A stretch of 64,000 nt of DNA. Source: CAVALG01 sp045576295 (lineage in GTDB: Bacteria; Bacillota; Clostridia; Oscillospirales; Acutalibacteraceae). Location of the stretch: positions 51,582 to 115,581 of the forward strand of contig JAZNGF010000010.1 in the NCBI GenBank assembly GCA_045576295.1, in the 5' to 3' direction. Positions 44,352-52,455 of the stretch are shown here, piece after piece (the stretch's first letter is position 1; every line of letters begins with the position of its first letter). A program made the position numbers and the translations under genes. The notes below the pieces were generated by a model that was given only the letters and a program-made list of their open reading frames with translations, had not been told where the DNA came from and did no database searches.

Positions 44352-45517
44352 TGTATAATATTAAAACATATAACAAAATTTCAAATGTAGGCCTTGGCAG
44401 GTTCGACACCGCAAAATATACTTGTGGCGACGATGTTGAAGCACCTGTTGGTGCTATAGTTCGTTCGGCTTCGCTTCACGAAACCGAATTCCCCGAATCA
44501 CTTTTAGCTATTGCCCGCGCAGGCGCAGGCACAAACAACATCCCCGTTGGCCGCTGCGCTGAAGAAGGTATTGTTGTTTTCAACACACCCGGTGCTAACG
44601 CAAACGCTGTTAAGGAACTTGTTATTGCAGGCCTTTTACTTTCATCAAGGCGCGTAGTTCCCGCTATTGAATGGGCTAAAACCCTTAAGGGCAACGGTGC
44701 AGAGGTTGGCAAAATGGTTGAAAAGGGCAAAAGCGCATTTGCAGGCCCCGAAATCGCAGGTAAAACCCTTGGCGTTATCGGCCTTGGCGCAATCGGCGTT
44801 TTGGTTGCAAACGCAGCTAACCACCTTGGCATGAAGGTTTACGGATACGACCCGTACCTTTCAATCACAGCCGCTTGGAACTTAACACACAACGCAATTC
44901 GCGCTAACGATTTGAAAGAAATCTATGAAAACTGCGATTACATTTCAATTCACGTTCCGCTCACCCCATCTACAAAGGAATTCATAAATGCCGATAGCAT
45001 TGCTCAAATGAAAGACGGCGTTAGAATCCTTAACTTCGCCCGTGGCGACTTGGTTGACAGCGCTGCAATGAAGGCAGCACTCGATGCCGGCAAGGTTGCT
45101 TCATACGTAACCGACTTCCCGAGCGATGAACTTTTAGACGTAAACGGTGTTGTTGCTATTCCTCACCTTGGCGCTTCAACTCCTGAATCGGAAGATAACT
45201 GTGCAAGAATGGCAGCAGAAGAGCTTATTGATTACATTGAAAACGGTAACATTGTAAACTCGGTTAATATGCCTAATATTTCAATGCCTCGTTCGGGCGA
45301 TCACCGCATCTGCGTGTTCCACAAGAACGTTCCAACCGTTATCAACCGCATCACAGGCACTGTATCGCAAAGCAATATTGAAAATATGCTTAATAAATCT
45401 CGCGATGATTATGCTTGCACCATCCTTGATGTTTCTGAAAAGGATGAAGACAAGATTGCCTCTATCAAAAAAGCCATTGAAGAAATGGAAGAGGTTATCA
45501 GGGTTCGCGTTGTATAA
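44351..45517 (+). CDS. serA: D-3-phosphoglycerate dehydrogenase
   Basis: This NAD-dependent enzyme catalyses the committed step of serine synthesis. The 388-aa sequence has the Rossmann motif GKTLGVIGLGAIGVLVANAA near residue 138, the catalytic VPLTPSTKEFIN and HLGASTPESEDNC regions, and a C-terminal ACT domain (about 318-388). The reaction produces NADH, so redox control through Rex would be sensible. No serB is present here. Confidence 0.96.
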   Translation: MYNIKTYNKISNVGLGRFDTAKYTCGDDVEAPVGAIVRSASLHETEFPESLLAIARAGAGTNNIPVGRCAEEGIVVFNTPGANANAVKELVIAGLLLSSRRVVPAIEWAKTLKGNGAEVGKMVEKGKSAFAGPEIAGKTLGVIGLGAIGVLVANAANHLGMKVYGYDPYLSITAAWNLTHNAIRANDLKEIYENCDYISIHVPLTPSTKEFINADSIAQMKDGVRILNFARGDLVDSAAMKAALDAGKVASYVTDFPSDELLDVNGVVAIPHLGASTPESEDNCARMAAEELIDYIENGNIVNSVNMPNISMPRSGDHRICVFHKNVPTVINRITGTVSQSNIENMLNKSRDDYACTILDVSEKDEDKIASIKKAIEEMEEVIRVRVV

Positions 45518-45530
45518 CTCAAAATAATTT

Positions 45531-45566
45531 ACCGCCCCACTTTTTGCGAAGTGGGGCGGTTTTTGC
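45531..45566. terminator. Bidirectional terminator between serA and comEC
   Basis: ACCGCCCCACTT (45531-45542) pairs perfectly with 45549-45560, followed by TTTTG. Confidence 0.93.
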
Positions 45567-45568
45567 GT

Positions 45569-47800
45569 TTAATATTCATAAGATGAAACTCGGTTTGTTA
45601 AAACTTTAGGCTCACCCGATTTTGGAATATTTATAAATGCGTTGCCGTTTAAAACATAAAACTTGCCGTTGTTCGGGTTGTTTTGAATAAGCGGGGTGTT
45701 ATCGCCTAATATAACAGTATTCTTTGCGGAGGGTAAATTGGGCGAGGCCGCAGCACCTGCCGAGCAAATCAAAAAGTTATAGTTTGTATTGCTTTTAATT
45801 TCGCCTATTTGATACGCTTCAAACAAGAAATTTTTGCCATAGGCTTTTGCTAATACAGCAAAACCTGAATCACCCTTTAGTGAGCTTATGTTTATTTCAC
45901 CTAAACTTATGTTAAGGTCGGATATTCCTTTTTGCGAGAGCATTTCGTCTGTGCTTTCGGTATAAACTTCGCAAGCGTATGTTTTCGCAAGGCGTTTTGC
46001 AGAGCCTGCCGCATTTTCAGCGTTTGGCACAACTATGGCCTTAACGGTTTTCACCGATTGCCGAGTTAGTTCCGATTCAATTATGTAACCGTCGCTATAA
46101 TCGTCGCCCGTGCCTATAATTACCGCCGAATCCCTATACACCACTGCTGCGCAGTAGCCTTTGCCTACATCGGGGATTAAAATTTTGCAGTCGTGCTCGG
46201 GTTTTAAACTAACTGTAAAAACTCCTGCTAATGGCACCAGTATGCACACTAAAATAACAGTTGCGGTGCGTACCCCCCGAACCGATTGCACCATTAACAC
46301 CGCGCCCCATGTTATTAAAATAAAAACAACTAAATTAAGGCAGGTATCAATTCCAAAAGAAACCGATGATACCTTGGTGCTGCCAAAGAGCTCTGCCACC
46401 CAGTGGGTATATCGGCAGACGATGGAAATTAAAAACGCCAACGGTTTGGTAAGCACCGATAAAATAGGAACAAACGATAACCCCAGCGTTATTAAAATAG
46501 CTATTAGCATATACATAACTATTGTTACGGTTAAAAGATTAGCAAAGGGTGAGAGAAGTGAAAGTTTGCCATATAAAATTAATAAAATCGGTGTAACGGC
46601 AATGTTCGCCGCAATGCTCACTGCCGCCGTGTCCCAGCATTTGCGAACAATTCGAACTGTGTATCGTGCAGGCTTATTGAATATACTGCGCGAAACTTTT
46701 TTTGAAAAAGGTTTTAGCATAGTTTTAAAAACAGCGGCAACATAACTTGAAATTGGGCGCTGAAACAGCACAATGCCCGCAACCGAAGCGCATGTTAACA
46801 AAAATGAGCCGCTGGCGTAAAGCATAGGGTTGAACCTAAGCATTATAAGCATGGCAAGCCCTAAAGAATTTAAAGGGTCGCTCTTTCTTGAGAACACCCC
46901 TGCCAAAAGCATTATAAAAAACATAATGCCTGCCCGAAGGGTGGATTCCGAAAAACCTGTTACCGCTATAATTATAACAACCGCAGTGGCAGAAATTGCG
47001 GTGGCTGCACCTTTATTTAACTTTTTAAAAAGTTTGTAAATTGTGCCTGCGATAATACTTAAATGGAGCCCCGAAACATTAACAAGGTGAATCATCCCGC
47101 TGCCAATAAAGTTTGCGTGGCTTTGCTCTGACATCATAGATGTATCGCCAATTAACAGACCGTTTAAAAGGCCGATAGTATCTTTAGGGAATAATATCGA
47201 AATTTTGTTTTTAATAACACCTGAAATCTTTGCTCCTAAAACTCTTAGTGTGATTTTTTGAGGGGATTCGCAGTGGGTAACATTGTAGGATTTTGCGTTA
47301 ATGTAAATGCCATCGGCATAGTATGAGTTTTTGTAAGCAGCGCCAACATTTTCAAACTCAACCTCGGCTGTTATATAGTCGCCCGCTTCAAATGTGTCTG
47401 AAACGGGGGTGCTTAATGAAAGCTTGAATTCCTGAGGAGCACCTTGTAGCGAAACGCTTTCGGTTTTAATAAAAAGGGTTTGATAACCGCCGTTATAATT
47501 TGTGTTTTGATATAAATAACCGCGAACAGTGGCCGTGTTTCCGTTTAAGCGTTCGGTAGGGGCAATATTGCGGGCTTTAAAACCATACCCCAGCGCAAGA
47601 AAAATTGCGGCGCATACACAAACAGCCGCAAACCATTTTAAAGATGAAAATTTAAGTTTTAAAATTATAAAAACTATGGCAAGCAAGAACAAAATAGCGC
47701 AGGTGGTTAGTATTTCGCTATATCTTAAATATCCTGCAAACCCCGATGCCACGGCAGCGGTAACCCCTAATATAAATAACACCCTTTTAATCTTTATCAC
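45569..47800 (-). CDS. comEC: ComEC/Rec2-family DNA uptake channel protein
   Basis: This 743-aa protein has N-terminal membrane segments, an OB-like extracellular region and the competence core GLLIGDTSMMSEQSHANFIGSGMIHLVNVSGLHLSI, with many membrane spans to about residue 520. The C-terminal domain starts like the metallo-beta-lactamase part (ILIPDVGKGYCAAVVYRDSAVI), but the HxHxDH zinc motif is absent; VPNAENAAGSAKRL stands at the matching place. It is preceded 25 nt upstream by an XRE regulator in the same direction. Confidence 0.92.
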   Translation of the reverse strand: MIKIKRVLFILGVTAAVASGFAGYLRYSEILTTCAILFLLAIVFIILKLKFSSLKWFAAVCVCAAIFLALGYGFKARNIAPTERLNGNTATVRGYLYQNTNYNGGYQTLFIKTESVSLQGAPQEFKLSLSTPVSDTFEAGDYITAEVEFENVGAAYKNSYYADGIYINAKSYNVTHCESPQKITLRVLGAKISGVIKNKISILFPKDTIGLLNGLLIGDTSMMSEQSHANFIGSGMIHLVNVSGLHLSIIAGTIYKLFKKLNKGAATAISATAVVIIIAVTGFSESTLRAGIMFFIMLLAGVFSRKSDPLNSLGLAMLIMLRFNPMLYASGSFLLTCASVAGIVLFQRPISSYVAAVFKTMLKPFSKKVSRSIFNKPARYTVRIVRKCWDTAAVSIAANIAVTPILLILYGKLSLLSPFANLLTVTIVMYMLIAILITLGLSFVPILSVLTKPLAFLISIVCRYTHWVAELFGSTKVSSVSFGIDTCLNLVVFILITWGAVLMVQSVRGVRTATVILVCILVPLAGVFTVSLKPEHDCKILIPDVGKGYCAAVVYRDSAVIIGTGDDYSDGYIIESELTRQSVKTVKAIVVPNAENAAGSAKRLAKTYACEVYTESTDEMLSQKGISDLNISLGEINISSLKGDSGFAVLAKAYGKNFLFEAYQIGEIKSNTNYNFLICSAGAAASPNLPSAKNTVILGDNTPLIQNNPNNGKFYVLNGNAFINIPKSGEPKVLTNRVSSYEY

Positions 47801-47825
47801 CCCGCAAATACAGTGCTTGAATCAG

Positions 47826-48068
47826 TTAGTGAATTTCCTGTTCAAGATTATCAAACTCGGCGGTTGAAAAGAATTCACCAAGTGTAATTTCAAGGCCGTC
47901 GCAAAACTTCTTTATAGTGGTAATCGAAATATCGCGGCGGCTTTCATTCATCATGCTATATGCGGTTGAGGGTGTAACGCCTGAAATATTGGCAAGCTCG
48001 TTTGTTTTAATGTTTCTCTCTTTGCAAATTTCCGTAAATCGGTCAACTACAATATCCTTAACGCTCAT
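47826..48068 (-). CDS. XRE-family helix-turn-helix regulator
   Basis: An 80-aa Cro/CI-type protein: MSVKDIVVDRFTEICKERNIKTNELANISGVTPSTAYSMM with the recognition helix near residues 29-40. ATG 48068 follows GGAGAT; a longer frame from 48080 would have no ribosome site. It is likely co-transcribed with comEC and may control it. Confidence 0.88.
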   Translation of the reverse strand: MSVKDIVVDRFTEICKERNIKTNELANISGVTPSTAYSMMNESRRDISITTIKKFCDGLEITLGEFFSTAEFDNLEQEIH

Positions 48069-48083
48069 ATTAATCTCCATACT

Positions 48084-48120
48084 GCTACAAATAGCAACAC
48101 AAATAGTAAGATAAATCTTA
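48084..48120. promoter_or_regulatory. Candidate operator of the XRE-comEC operon
   Basis: A direct repeat ACAAATAG is spaced 12 bp apart, followed by the inverted repeat TAAGAT-AA-ATCTTA (48107-48120). These lie 16-52 bp upstream of the XRE start. Confidence 0.4.
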
Positions 48121-48351
48121 TATAATTTTAAGATTTTTTACGTTACCCTGTATACGCAGGTGCGTAGTTTTGCAAATATGGTGCCCTATATGCTTATAGA
48201 ATTAACTGTTTTTGGTTAAATCTGAAAAAGCTAATAAAAACGTAAACAACCTGAACTTTCGCAGGTTGTTTAAAAAATTATATCATATCGGCAAATAAAT
48301 GTAAAGTTTTGGAATACGTACTATAAAGAGTGAATGGCAAGGCCTGCATTC
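48121..48351. other. Intergenic stretch with one unexplained hairpin
   Basis: No gene is seen in this part of the 372-bp gap between the XRE and GT2 genes. A perfect 10-bp hairpin AAACAACCTG/CAGGTTGTTT (48244-48271) is present. A T-run follows it only on the minus strand, where no gene ends. Confidence 0.5.
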
Positions 48352-48380
48352 TTGACAAAGCTTTTTGCGTGGTTTATTAT
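48352..48380 (+). promoter_or_regulatory. Sigma-A promoter of the membrane GT2 gene
   Basis: TTGACA (48352-48357), a 17-bp spacer and TATTAT (48375-48380). Confidence 0.85.
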
Positions 48381-48440
48381 ATAAATAATTAAAAATGGCA
48401 AGAATAAATTGCAGTGCTAAAACCGCAAAGGAGGGCAAAA

Positions 48441-49412
48441 ATGAAACCTGTTTTATATATAATAGTTCCGTGTTTTAATGAAGAAGAAGTTTTGCCCATA
48501 ACCGCACCGCAGTTTTTATCGCAACTTGAGAGTATGGAAAGCCGCGGGCTTATATCGGAACATAGCCGAATTATGTTCGTGAACGACGGAAGCCGCGATA
48601 AAACCTGGGAAATAATCAAAAGCCTTTCAAAACAAGATAATCGATACATTGGCATATCCCAAAGCCGAAATCGCGGCCACCAAAACGCTGTTTTAGCAGG
48701 GCTAATGGAAGCTAAGGATAAATGCGACATAACCATTTCTATCGACTGCGACGGGCAAGATGACATTTCGGCAATGGAAAAGATGGTTTTAGAATATTTA
48801 GGCGGCAGCGAGGTTGTTTACGGCGTTAGAAGTGGGCGCAAGAAAGACAGTTTTTTCAAGCGCTTCACCGCCGAAAGCTATTATAAATTCTTGAATTTTT
48901 TAGGTGCCGAGGTTGTGTTTAATCACGCCGATTACCGCTTAATTTCGGCAAAGGTATTAAAGGAATTTGCAGGCTTTAGGGAAACAAATATGTTTCTTCG
49001 CGGGCTTATCCCCCTTGTTGGTTTTAAATCAAGTAGCGTTTATTATGAACGGCAAGAAAGGCTTGCGGGCAAAACGCACTACACTTTAAGGAAAATGCTA
49101 TCTCTTGCGTTTGATGGCATAACAAGCCTTTCGGTAAAACCGCTTAAACTAATTTCTTCGCTTGGAATAATATTTTCTATAATAAGTTTTATAGGAATAA
49201 TCTGGGCGGTTGTTTGCGTTATTATGGGAACAGCCGTTGCCGGCTGGGCAAGCACCGTTAGCATTGTTTGCTTTATGGGCGGAATACAGCTTATTTGCCT
49301 TGGGGTTATTGGGGAATATATTGGCAAAATATATTTAGAGGTAAAAGACCGCCCCAAATATATAATAAGTGAGCGAACAGAAGATAGCAACAACGAACAA
49401 TCTGATAATTAA
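48441..49412 (+). CDS. GtrB/DPM1-like polyprenyl-phosphate glycosyltransferase
   Basis: This 323-aa GT2 enzyme has LYIIVPCFNEEEVLP, the metal motif DCDGQDD near residue 101, and two C-terminal membrane spans (about 228-255 and 265-290), as in enzymes that load sugar on undecaprenyl phosphate. The ribosome site GGAGGG supports ATG 48441 over an earlier in-frame start at 48414. Confidence 0.9.
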   Translation: MKPVLYIIVPCFNEEEVLPITAPQFLSQLESMESRGLISEHSRIMFVNDGSRDKTWEIIKSLSKQDNRYIGISQSRNRGHQNAVLAGLMEAKDKCDITISIDCDGQDDISAMEKMVLEYLGGSEVVYGVRSGRKKDSFFKRFTAESYYKFLNFLGAEVVFNHADYRLISAKVLKEFAGFRETNMFLRGLIPLVGFKSSSVYYERQERLAGKTHYTLRKMLSLAFDGITSLSVKPLKLISSLGIIFSIISFIGIIWAVVCVIMGTAVAGWASTVSIVCFMGGIQLICLGVIGEYIGKIYLEVKDRPKYIISERTEDSNNEQSDN

Positions 49413-49413
49413 T

Positions 49414-49446
49414 AAAACGGCAGGGTTTAACCCGGCCGTTTTTTTA
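49414..49446. terminator. Terminator of the membrane GT2 gene
   Basis: AAAACGGC/GCCGTTTT with inner GGGTTTAACCC is followed by seven Ts. Confidence 0.9.
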
Positions 49447-49732
49447 TTGTATTTAATAGTCTAAGTTCGGGTATGCTTTTGGCAATGGTTGTTTTACTGT
49501 TGTTCATACTTTCCTCATTACATATGTTAAGAGTTAAAGGTTTGTGAGTATGGTGCGGTTCGCAACGGTCGAGCAGTTGTGTTTTGCTAACTAAACTGAT
49601 AGTAGAACTGCTTTTTTTGGCGGTAGACCTGCTGATTTTAACAGTATAATTATAGAATTTTATAATAGGTAGACTTTTTGAGCTTAATATCGTATTGTTA
49701 ACAAATCAACGCGAAAGGCAGGTACATATAAT
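49447..49732. other. Intergenic stretch before the first degV gene
   Basis: No supported gene. A 26-codon minus-strand frame (49427-49507) has a GAGGAAAG ribosome site but no promoter and ends inside the terminator. TTGTTAACAA at 49694 is a short palindrome near the degV start. No clear promoter is seen. Confidence 0.4.
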
Positions 49733-50569
49733 ATGAGAAAGATTAAGATTGTGGCAGATTCATCTGCTAATATTTTAGATTTAAAAGGTATTGAATTTGC
49801 TGCGGCTTCCATGAAGGTTATTGCGGGCGACAAGGAGTTTGTTGATAATGGCGACCTTGATGTTAATGATATGGTTGATTTTTTCAGCGGGTATAAGGGA
49901 AGGTCGCAAACCTCGTGCCCAAATTCGTCTGACTGGGTTGAGGCCTTCGGCGATGCCGACGATATTTTCTGCGTTACAATAACCAGCGGACTTTCGGGTA
50001 GTTATAACTCTGCCTGCATTGCAAAGCAGATGTTCGAATCTGAAAACGAGGGCAAACGAGTATGTGTGATTGATTCACTGTCGGCAGGGCCTGAACTTAA
50101 ACTAATAATTGAAAAGTTAGAAGAACTTATAACCGCTGGTGTAGATTATAAGGATATATGCCGCGAGATACAGGACTACACTCAAAAAACAGGGCTTTTA
50201 TTTATGCTTGAATCTTTAAATAACTTTGCCGCAAACGGCAGGGTTTCGCCGGCGGTTGCAAAAATAGCGGGATTTTTGGGGCTTCGCATTGTTGGCCGTG
50301 CCAGCGACGAGGGAACATTAGAGCCCTTAAACAAATGCCGAGGCGAAGCAAACTCGTTATCAACCATTCTTTCACACCTTAAAAAGCAGGGGTTAAACAG
50401 CGGCAAGGTGCGAATAGCCCATTGCAGAAATAATTCAGCGGCCGAGAAATTAAAAGAACTTATAAATAAGGCGCTTCCAAAGGCTGAGATTAAAATTTCA
50501 GAACTTCGCGGGCTTTGCAGTTACTATGCCGAGCTTGGCGGCCTTTTGGTTGGATTTGAACGGGCATAA
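49733..50569 (+). CDS. DegV family fatty-acid-binding protein 1
   Basis: This 278-aa protein has the DegV start KIVADSSANI, SQTSCPNSSDWVEAF, the TSGLSGSYNSA ligand loop and a C-terminal domain ending ELGGLLVGFERA. DegV/FakB proteins bind fatty acids and present them to fatty-acid kinase. It has its own terminator; the next gene, also degV, has a separate promoter. Confidence 0.92.
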   Translation: MRKIKIVADSSANILDLKGIEFAAASMKVIAGDKEFVDNGDLDVNDMVDFFSGYKGRSQTSCPNSSDWVEAFGDADDIFCVTITSGLSGSYNSACIAKQMFESENEGKRVCVIDSLSAGPELKLIIEKLEELITAGVDYKDICREIQDYTQKTGLLFMLESLNNFAANGRVSPAVAKIAGFLGLRIVGRASDEGTLEPLNKCRGEANSLSTILSHLKKQGLNSGKVRIAHCRNNSAAEKLKELINKALPKAEIKISELRGLCSYYAELGGLLVGFERA

Positions 50570-50581
50570 ATATTCGTTGTT

Positions 50582-50612
50582 AAAGCGGCAGTTTTCTGCC
50601 GCTTTTTTATTG
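50582..50612 (+). terminator. Terminator of the first degV gene
   Basis: AAAGCGGCAG-TTTT-CTGCCGCTTT is followed by Ts. Confidence 0.9.
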
Positions 50613-50634
50613 TGTATTCAACGGTTTTTAATTG

Positions 50635-50685
50635 CTTGTTGACATTTCAACAAGTTTGTGATATACTTGTTGAAGTTTCAACAAG
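50635..50685 (+). promoter_or_regulatory. Sigma-A promoter of the second degV gene with two tandem palindromic operators
   Basis: TTGACA (50639-50644), a 17-bp spacer and TATACT (50662-50667). Palindrome 1, CTTGTTGA-N4-TCAACAAG (50635-50654), covers the -35. Palindrome 2 (same arms, 50666-50685) starts in the -10. The centres are 31 bp apart, about three turns, so two dimers could bind one DNA face and block the polymerase. The same core occurs at the marR promoter (55945). Confidence 0.85.
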
Positions 50686-50775
50686 CGAACGGTTGAGAAA
50701 CGCGGAAAATCTTTGCAGCCTGAACCTGTTGAAAGTTTTAAGTGTGTATTAAAAAACTAATGAAAGGCCGATTAT

Positions 50776-51615
50776 ATGAAAACCAGAATAATTGTTGATT
50801 CAACCAGTGATTTAGTTGCAGAGGTTAAAAACCGCGTTACCATAGTGCCCCTAACTGTTAAATTTGGGGAAGAGGAGTTTAGTGATGGTGTTACCATCAC
50901 CCATAAAGATTTTTACGAAAAATTAACTAAAACCGATGTTATGCCAACAACAAGTCAGGCTTCTCCGGTGGCTTTTGCTGAAGAGTTCGAGAAAGTGGCC
51001 GCAGCAGGTGAACAGGCAGTTGTAATAACACTGTCTTCAAAATTTTCGGGTACATATCAAAGTGCAGTCATCGCGGCTGAAGACTACGAAAATATTTATA
51101 TTGTTGATAGCGGCAGTGTTGCCATCGGCGGCGGTATTTTGGTGGAGCTTGCTTTAAAGTATCTTGATGATGGGCTTGAGGCTAAAGAAATCGCTCGAAA
51201 GTTAGAAGAAGCGAAAGAAAAAATAGTTATTGTTGGCTTGGTAGATACGCTTGAATACTTAAAAAGGGGCGGGCGTGTTTCAAAAACGGTTGCGTTTGCA
51301 GGTAATTTGCTGAATATAAAGCCGGTGCTTTCGGTTATCGGCGGTGAAATACAAATGCTTGGCAAGGCACGCGGCTCAAAAATGGGTAATAGTTTATTAG
51401 TAAGCGAGATTGAAAAGGCAGGCGGAATTGATTTTACCAAACCCGTTCTTCTTGGCTACACAGGCGTTTCAAATGAACTTCTTTTAAATTATATAGAAGA
51501 CAGCAAACAAATTTGGAAGCAAGGACCTGGCAACGTGCGCTACACAACCATTGGCAGCGTTATAGGAACCCATGTAGGGCCCGGAGCTGTTATCGTTGCA
51601 TTTTTCAAAAAATAA
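50776..51615 (+). CDS. DegV family fatty-acid-binding protein 2
   Basis: This 279-aa protein has RIIVDSTSDL, MPTTSQASPVAFAEEF and the SSKFSGTYQSA loop, ending THVGPGAVIVAFFKK. It probably binds a fatty acid (FakB type). Unlike the first degV gene it is preceded by a strong promoter with two palindromic operators, so the two paralogues are regulated separately. Confidence 0.93.
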   Translation: MKTRIIVDSTSDLVAEVKNRVTIVPLTVKFGEEEFSDGVTITHKDFYEKLTKTDVMPTTSQASPVAFAEEFEKVAAAGEQAVVITLSSKFSGTYQSAVIAAEDYENIYIVDSGSVAIGGGILVELALKYLDDGLEAKEIARKLEEAKEKIVIVGLVDTLEYLKRGGRVSKTVAFAGNLLNIKPVLSVIGGEIQMLGKARGSKMGNSLLVSEIEKAGGIDFTKPVLLGYTGVSNELLLNYIEDSKQIWKQGPGNVRYTTIGSVIGTHVGPGAVIVAFFKK

Positions 51616-51628
51616 ATCATCACAAATA

Positions 51629-51666
51629 AAAAACCTTAGGCGGTTGTAATCTGCCTAAGGTTTTTG
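51629..51666. terminator. Bidirectional terminator after the second degV gene
   Basis: AAACCTTAGGC pairs with GCCTAAGGTTT around an 11-nt loop, with A and T flanks; it also serves the convergent YARHG gene. Confidence 0.9.
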
Positions 51667-51684
51667 CATCATATTGATTAGATT

Positions 51685-52347
51685 TTAAAGGAACTTTTTA
51701 AGTAGAGCAATGTTTTGCTTTTCATAGTTGTTAAAATCGGCTGTGGTGAATGCGCTGTTGGGCTGATACCAAGGCTGAGAATTGTAGTAACTGCTTGTTT
51801 TAGCCTGTTTAAACACATAGCCGTTTCGCGCATAGATTTCATTAATGGCATCTTGCGCATATTTGCCTGCCGGTGAATAACCGGTTAACGATGAAAGTTT
51901 CGCGCTAACCTCTGCTTCGGTTAGATAGGCTGTAGAAGAATGCGGGAAGATAAAGTTTGCGCTTGTGTTTGTTGCGGAGTCTTGCGGTGTTGTGGCAACT
52001 TCTTGCTGTTCGTTTACGGTTACGGTGCAAACAGCTTCTGAAGTAGAATTATAGCAGGTAATGTTTGCAACGCCGCCGCTAACAGCGGTTACCGTTCCTT
52101 GGCTGTTTACAAGGGCAACATTTTCGTTAGATGATTTCCATTTTAAGGTTTCGCCGCCATTTGTGTCAGCCTCAATCTGAAAAGATTCGGCCGCGTTTAA
52201 TGTTTTTTCATAACAGTTAAGTGTTATGGTGCTTTGTTCTTCCTCTGCTGGTGGGGTTTTTGGCATAAAATCATTTAACATGGTGCAAGAGCAAAGGGTT
52301 GTTACCATAGCAACAATAATAATTAAAGCGCAAATTAATTTTTTCAT
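51685..52347 (-). CDS. Lipoprotein with Ig-like (BIG2) and YARHG domains
   Basis: This 220-aa protein has the lipobox VTTLCSC (Cys near residue 21). A BIG2 domain at about 40-112 contains KWKSSNENVALVNSQGTVTAVSGGVANIT. A threonine/serine linker leads to a C-terminal YARHG domain (INEIYARNGYVF...PWYQPN). YARHG proteins are cell-surface proteins of unknown role. The ATG lies after a weak ribosome site. Confidence 0.85.
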   Translation of the reverse strand: MKKLICALIIIVAMVTTLCSCTMLNDFMPKTPPAEEEQSTITLNCYEKTLNAAESFQIEADTNGGETLKWKSSNENVALVNSQGTVTAVSGGVANITCYNSTSEAVCTVTVNEQQEVATTPQDSATNTSANFIFPHSSTAYLTEAEVSAKLSSLTGYSPAGKYAQDAINEIYARNGYVFKQAKTSSYYNSQPWYQPNSAFTTADFNNYEKQNIALLKKFL

Positions 52348-52381
52348 TTTATTAACCTCGTTGTTTACTTAAATTTACTTT

Positions 52382-52410
52382 AATATAACACAAATAATTG
52401 TAAATGTAAA
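52382..52410 (-). promoter_or_regulatory. Sigma-A promoter of the YARHG lipoprotein gene
   Basis: On the minus strand TTTACA, a 17-bp spacer and TATATT. Confidence 0.65.
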
Positions 52411-52423
52411 TATATACATATCA

Positions 52424-52450
52424 AAAGCGGAGTGAATTTCACGCCGCTTT
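52424..52450 (-). terminator. Terminator of the transglutaminase-like gene (AAAAGCGG family, copy a)
   Basis: AAAAGCGGAGTGAA pairs with TTCACGCCGCTTTT with one mismatch. It is nearly the same sequence as the hairpins at 54314 and 60011, and it shares ATATATACATA immediately before it with the copy at 54314. Confidence 0.8.
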
Positions 52451-52455
52451 TACAA

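Noticed and set aside
46161..46745. Open frame of 194 codons antisense to comEC
   Set aside because: It lies entirely within the conserved comEC gene and lacks a ribosome site.
49427..49507. 26-codon minus-strand frame (MNNSKTTIAKSIPELRLLNTIKKRPG-like) with a GAGGAAAG site
   Set aside because: It has no promoter and its end lies inside a terminator hairpin. It is too short to judge from sequence alone.
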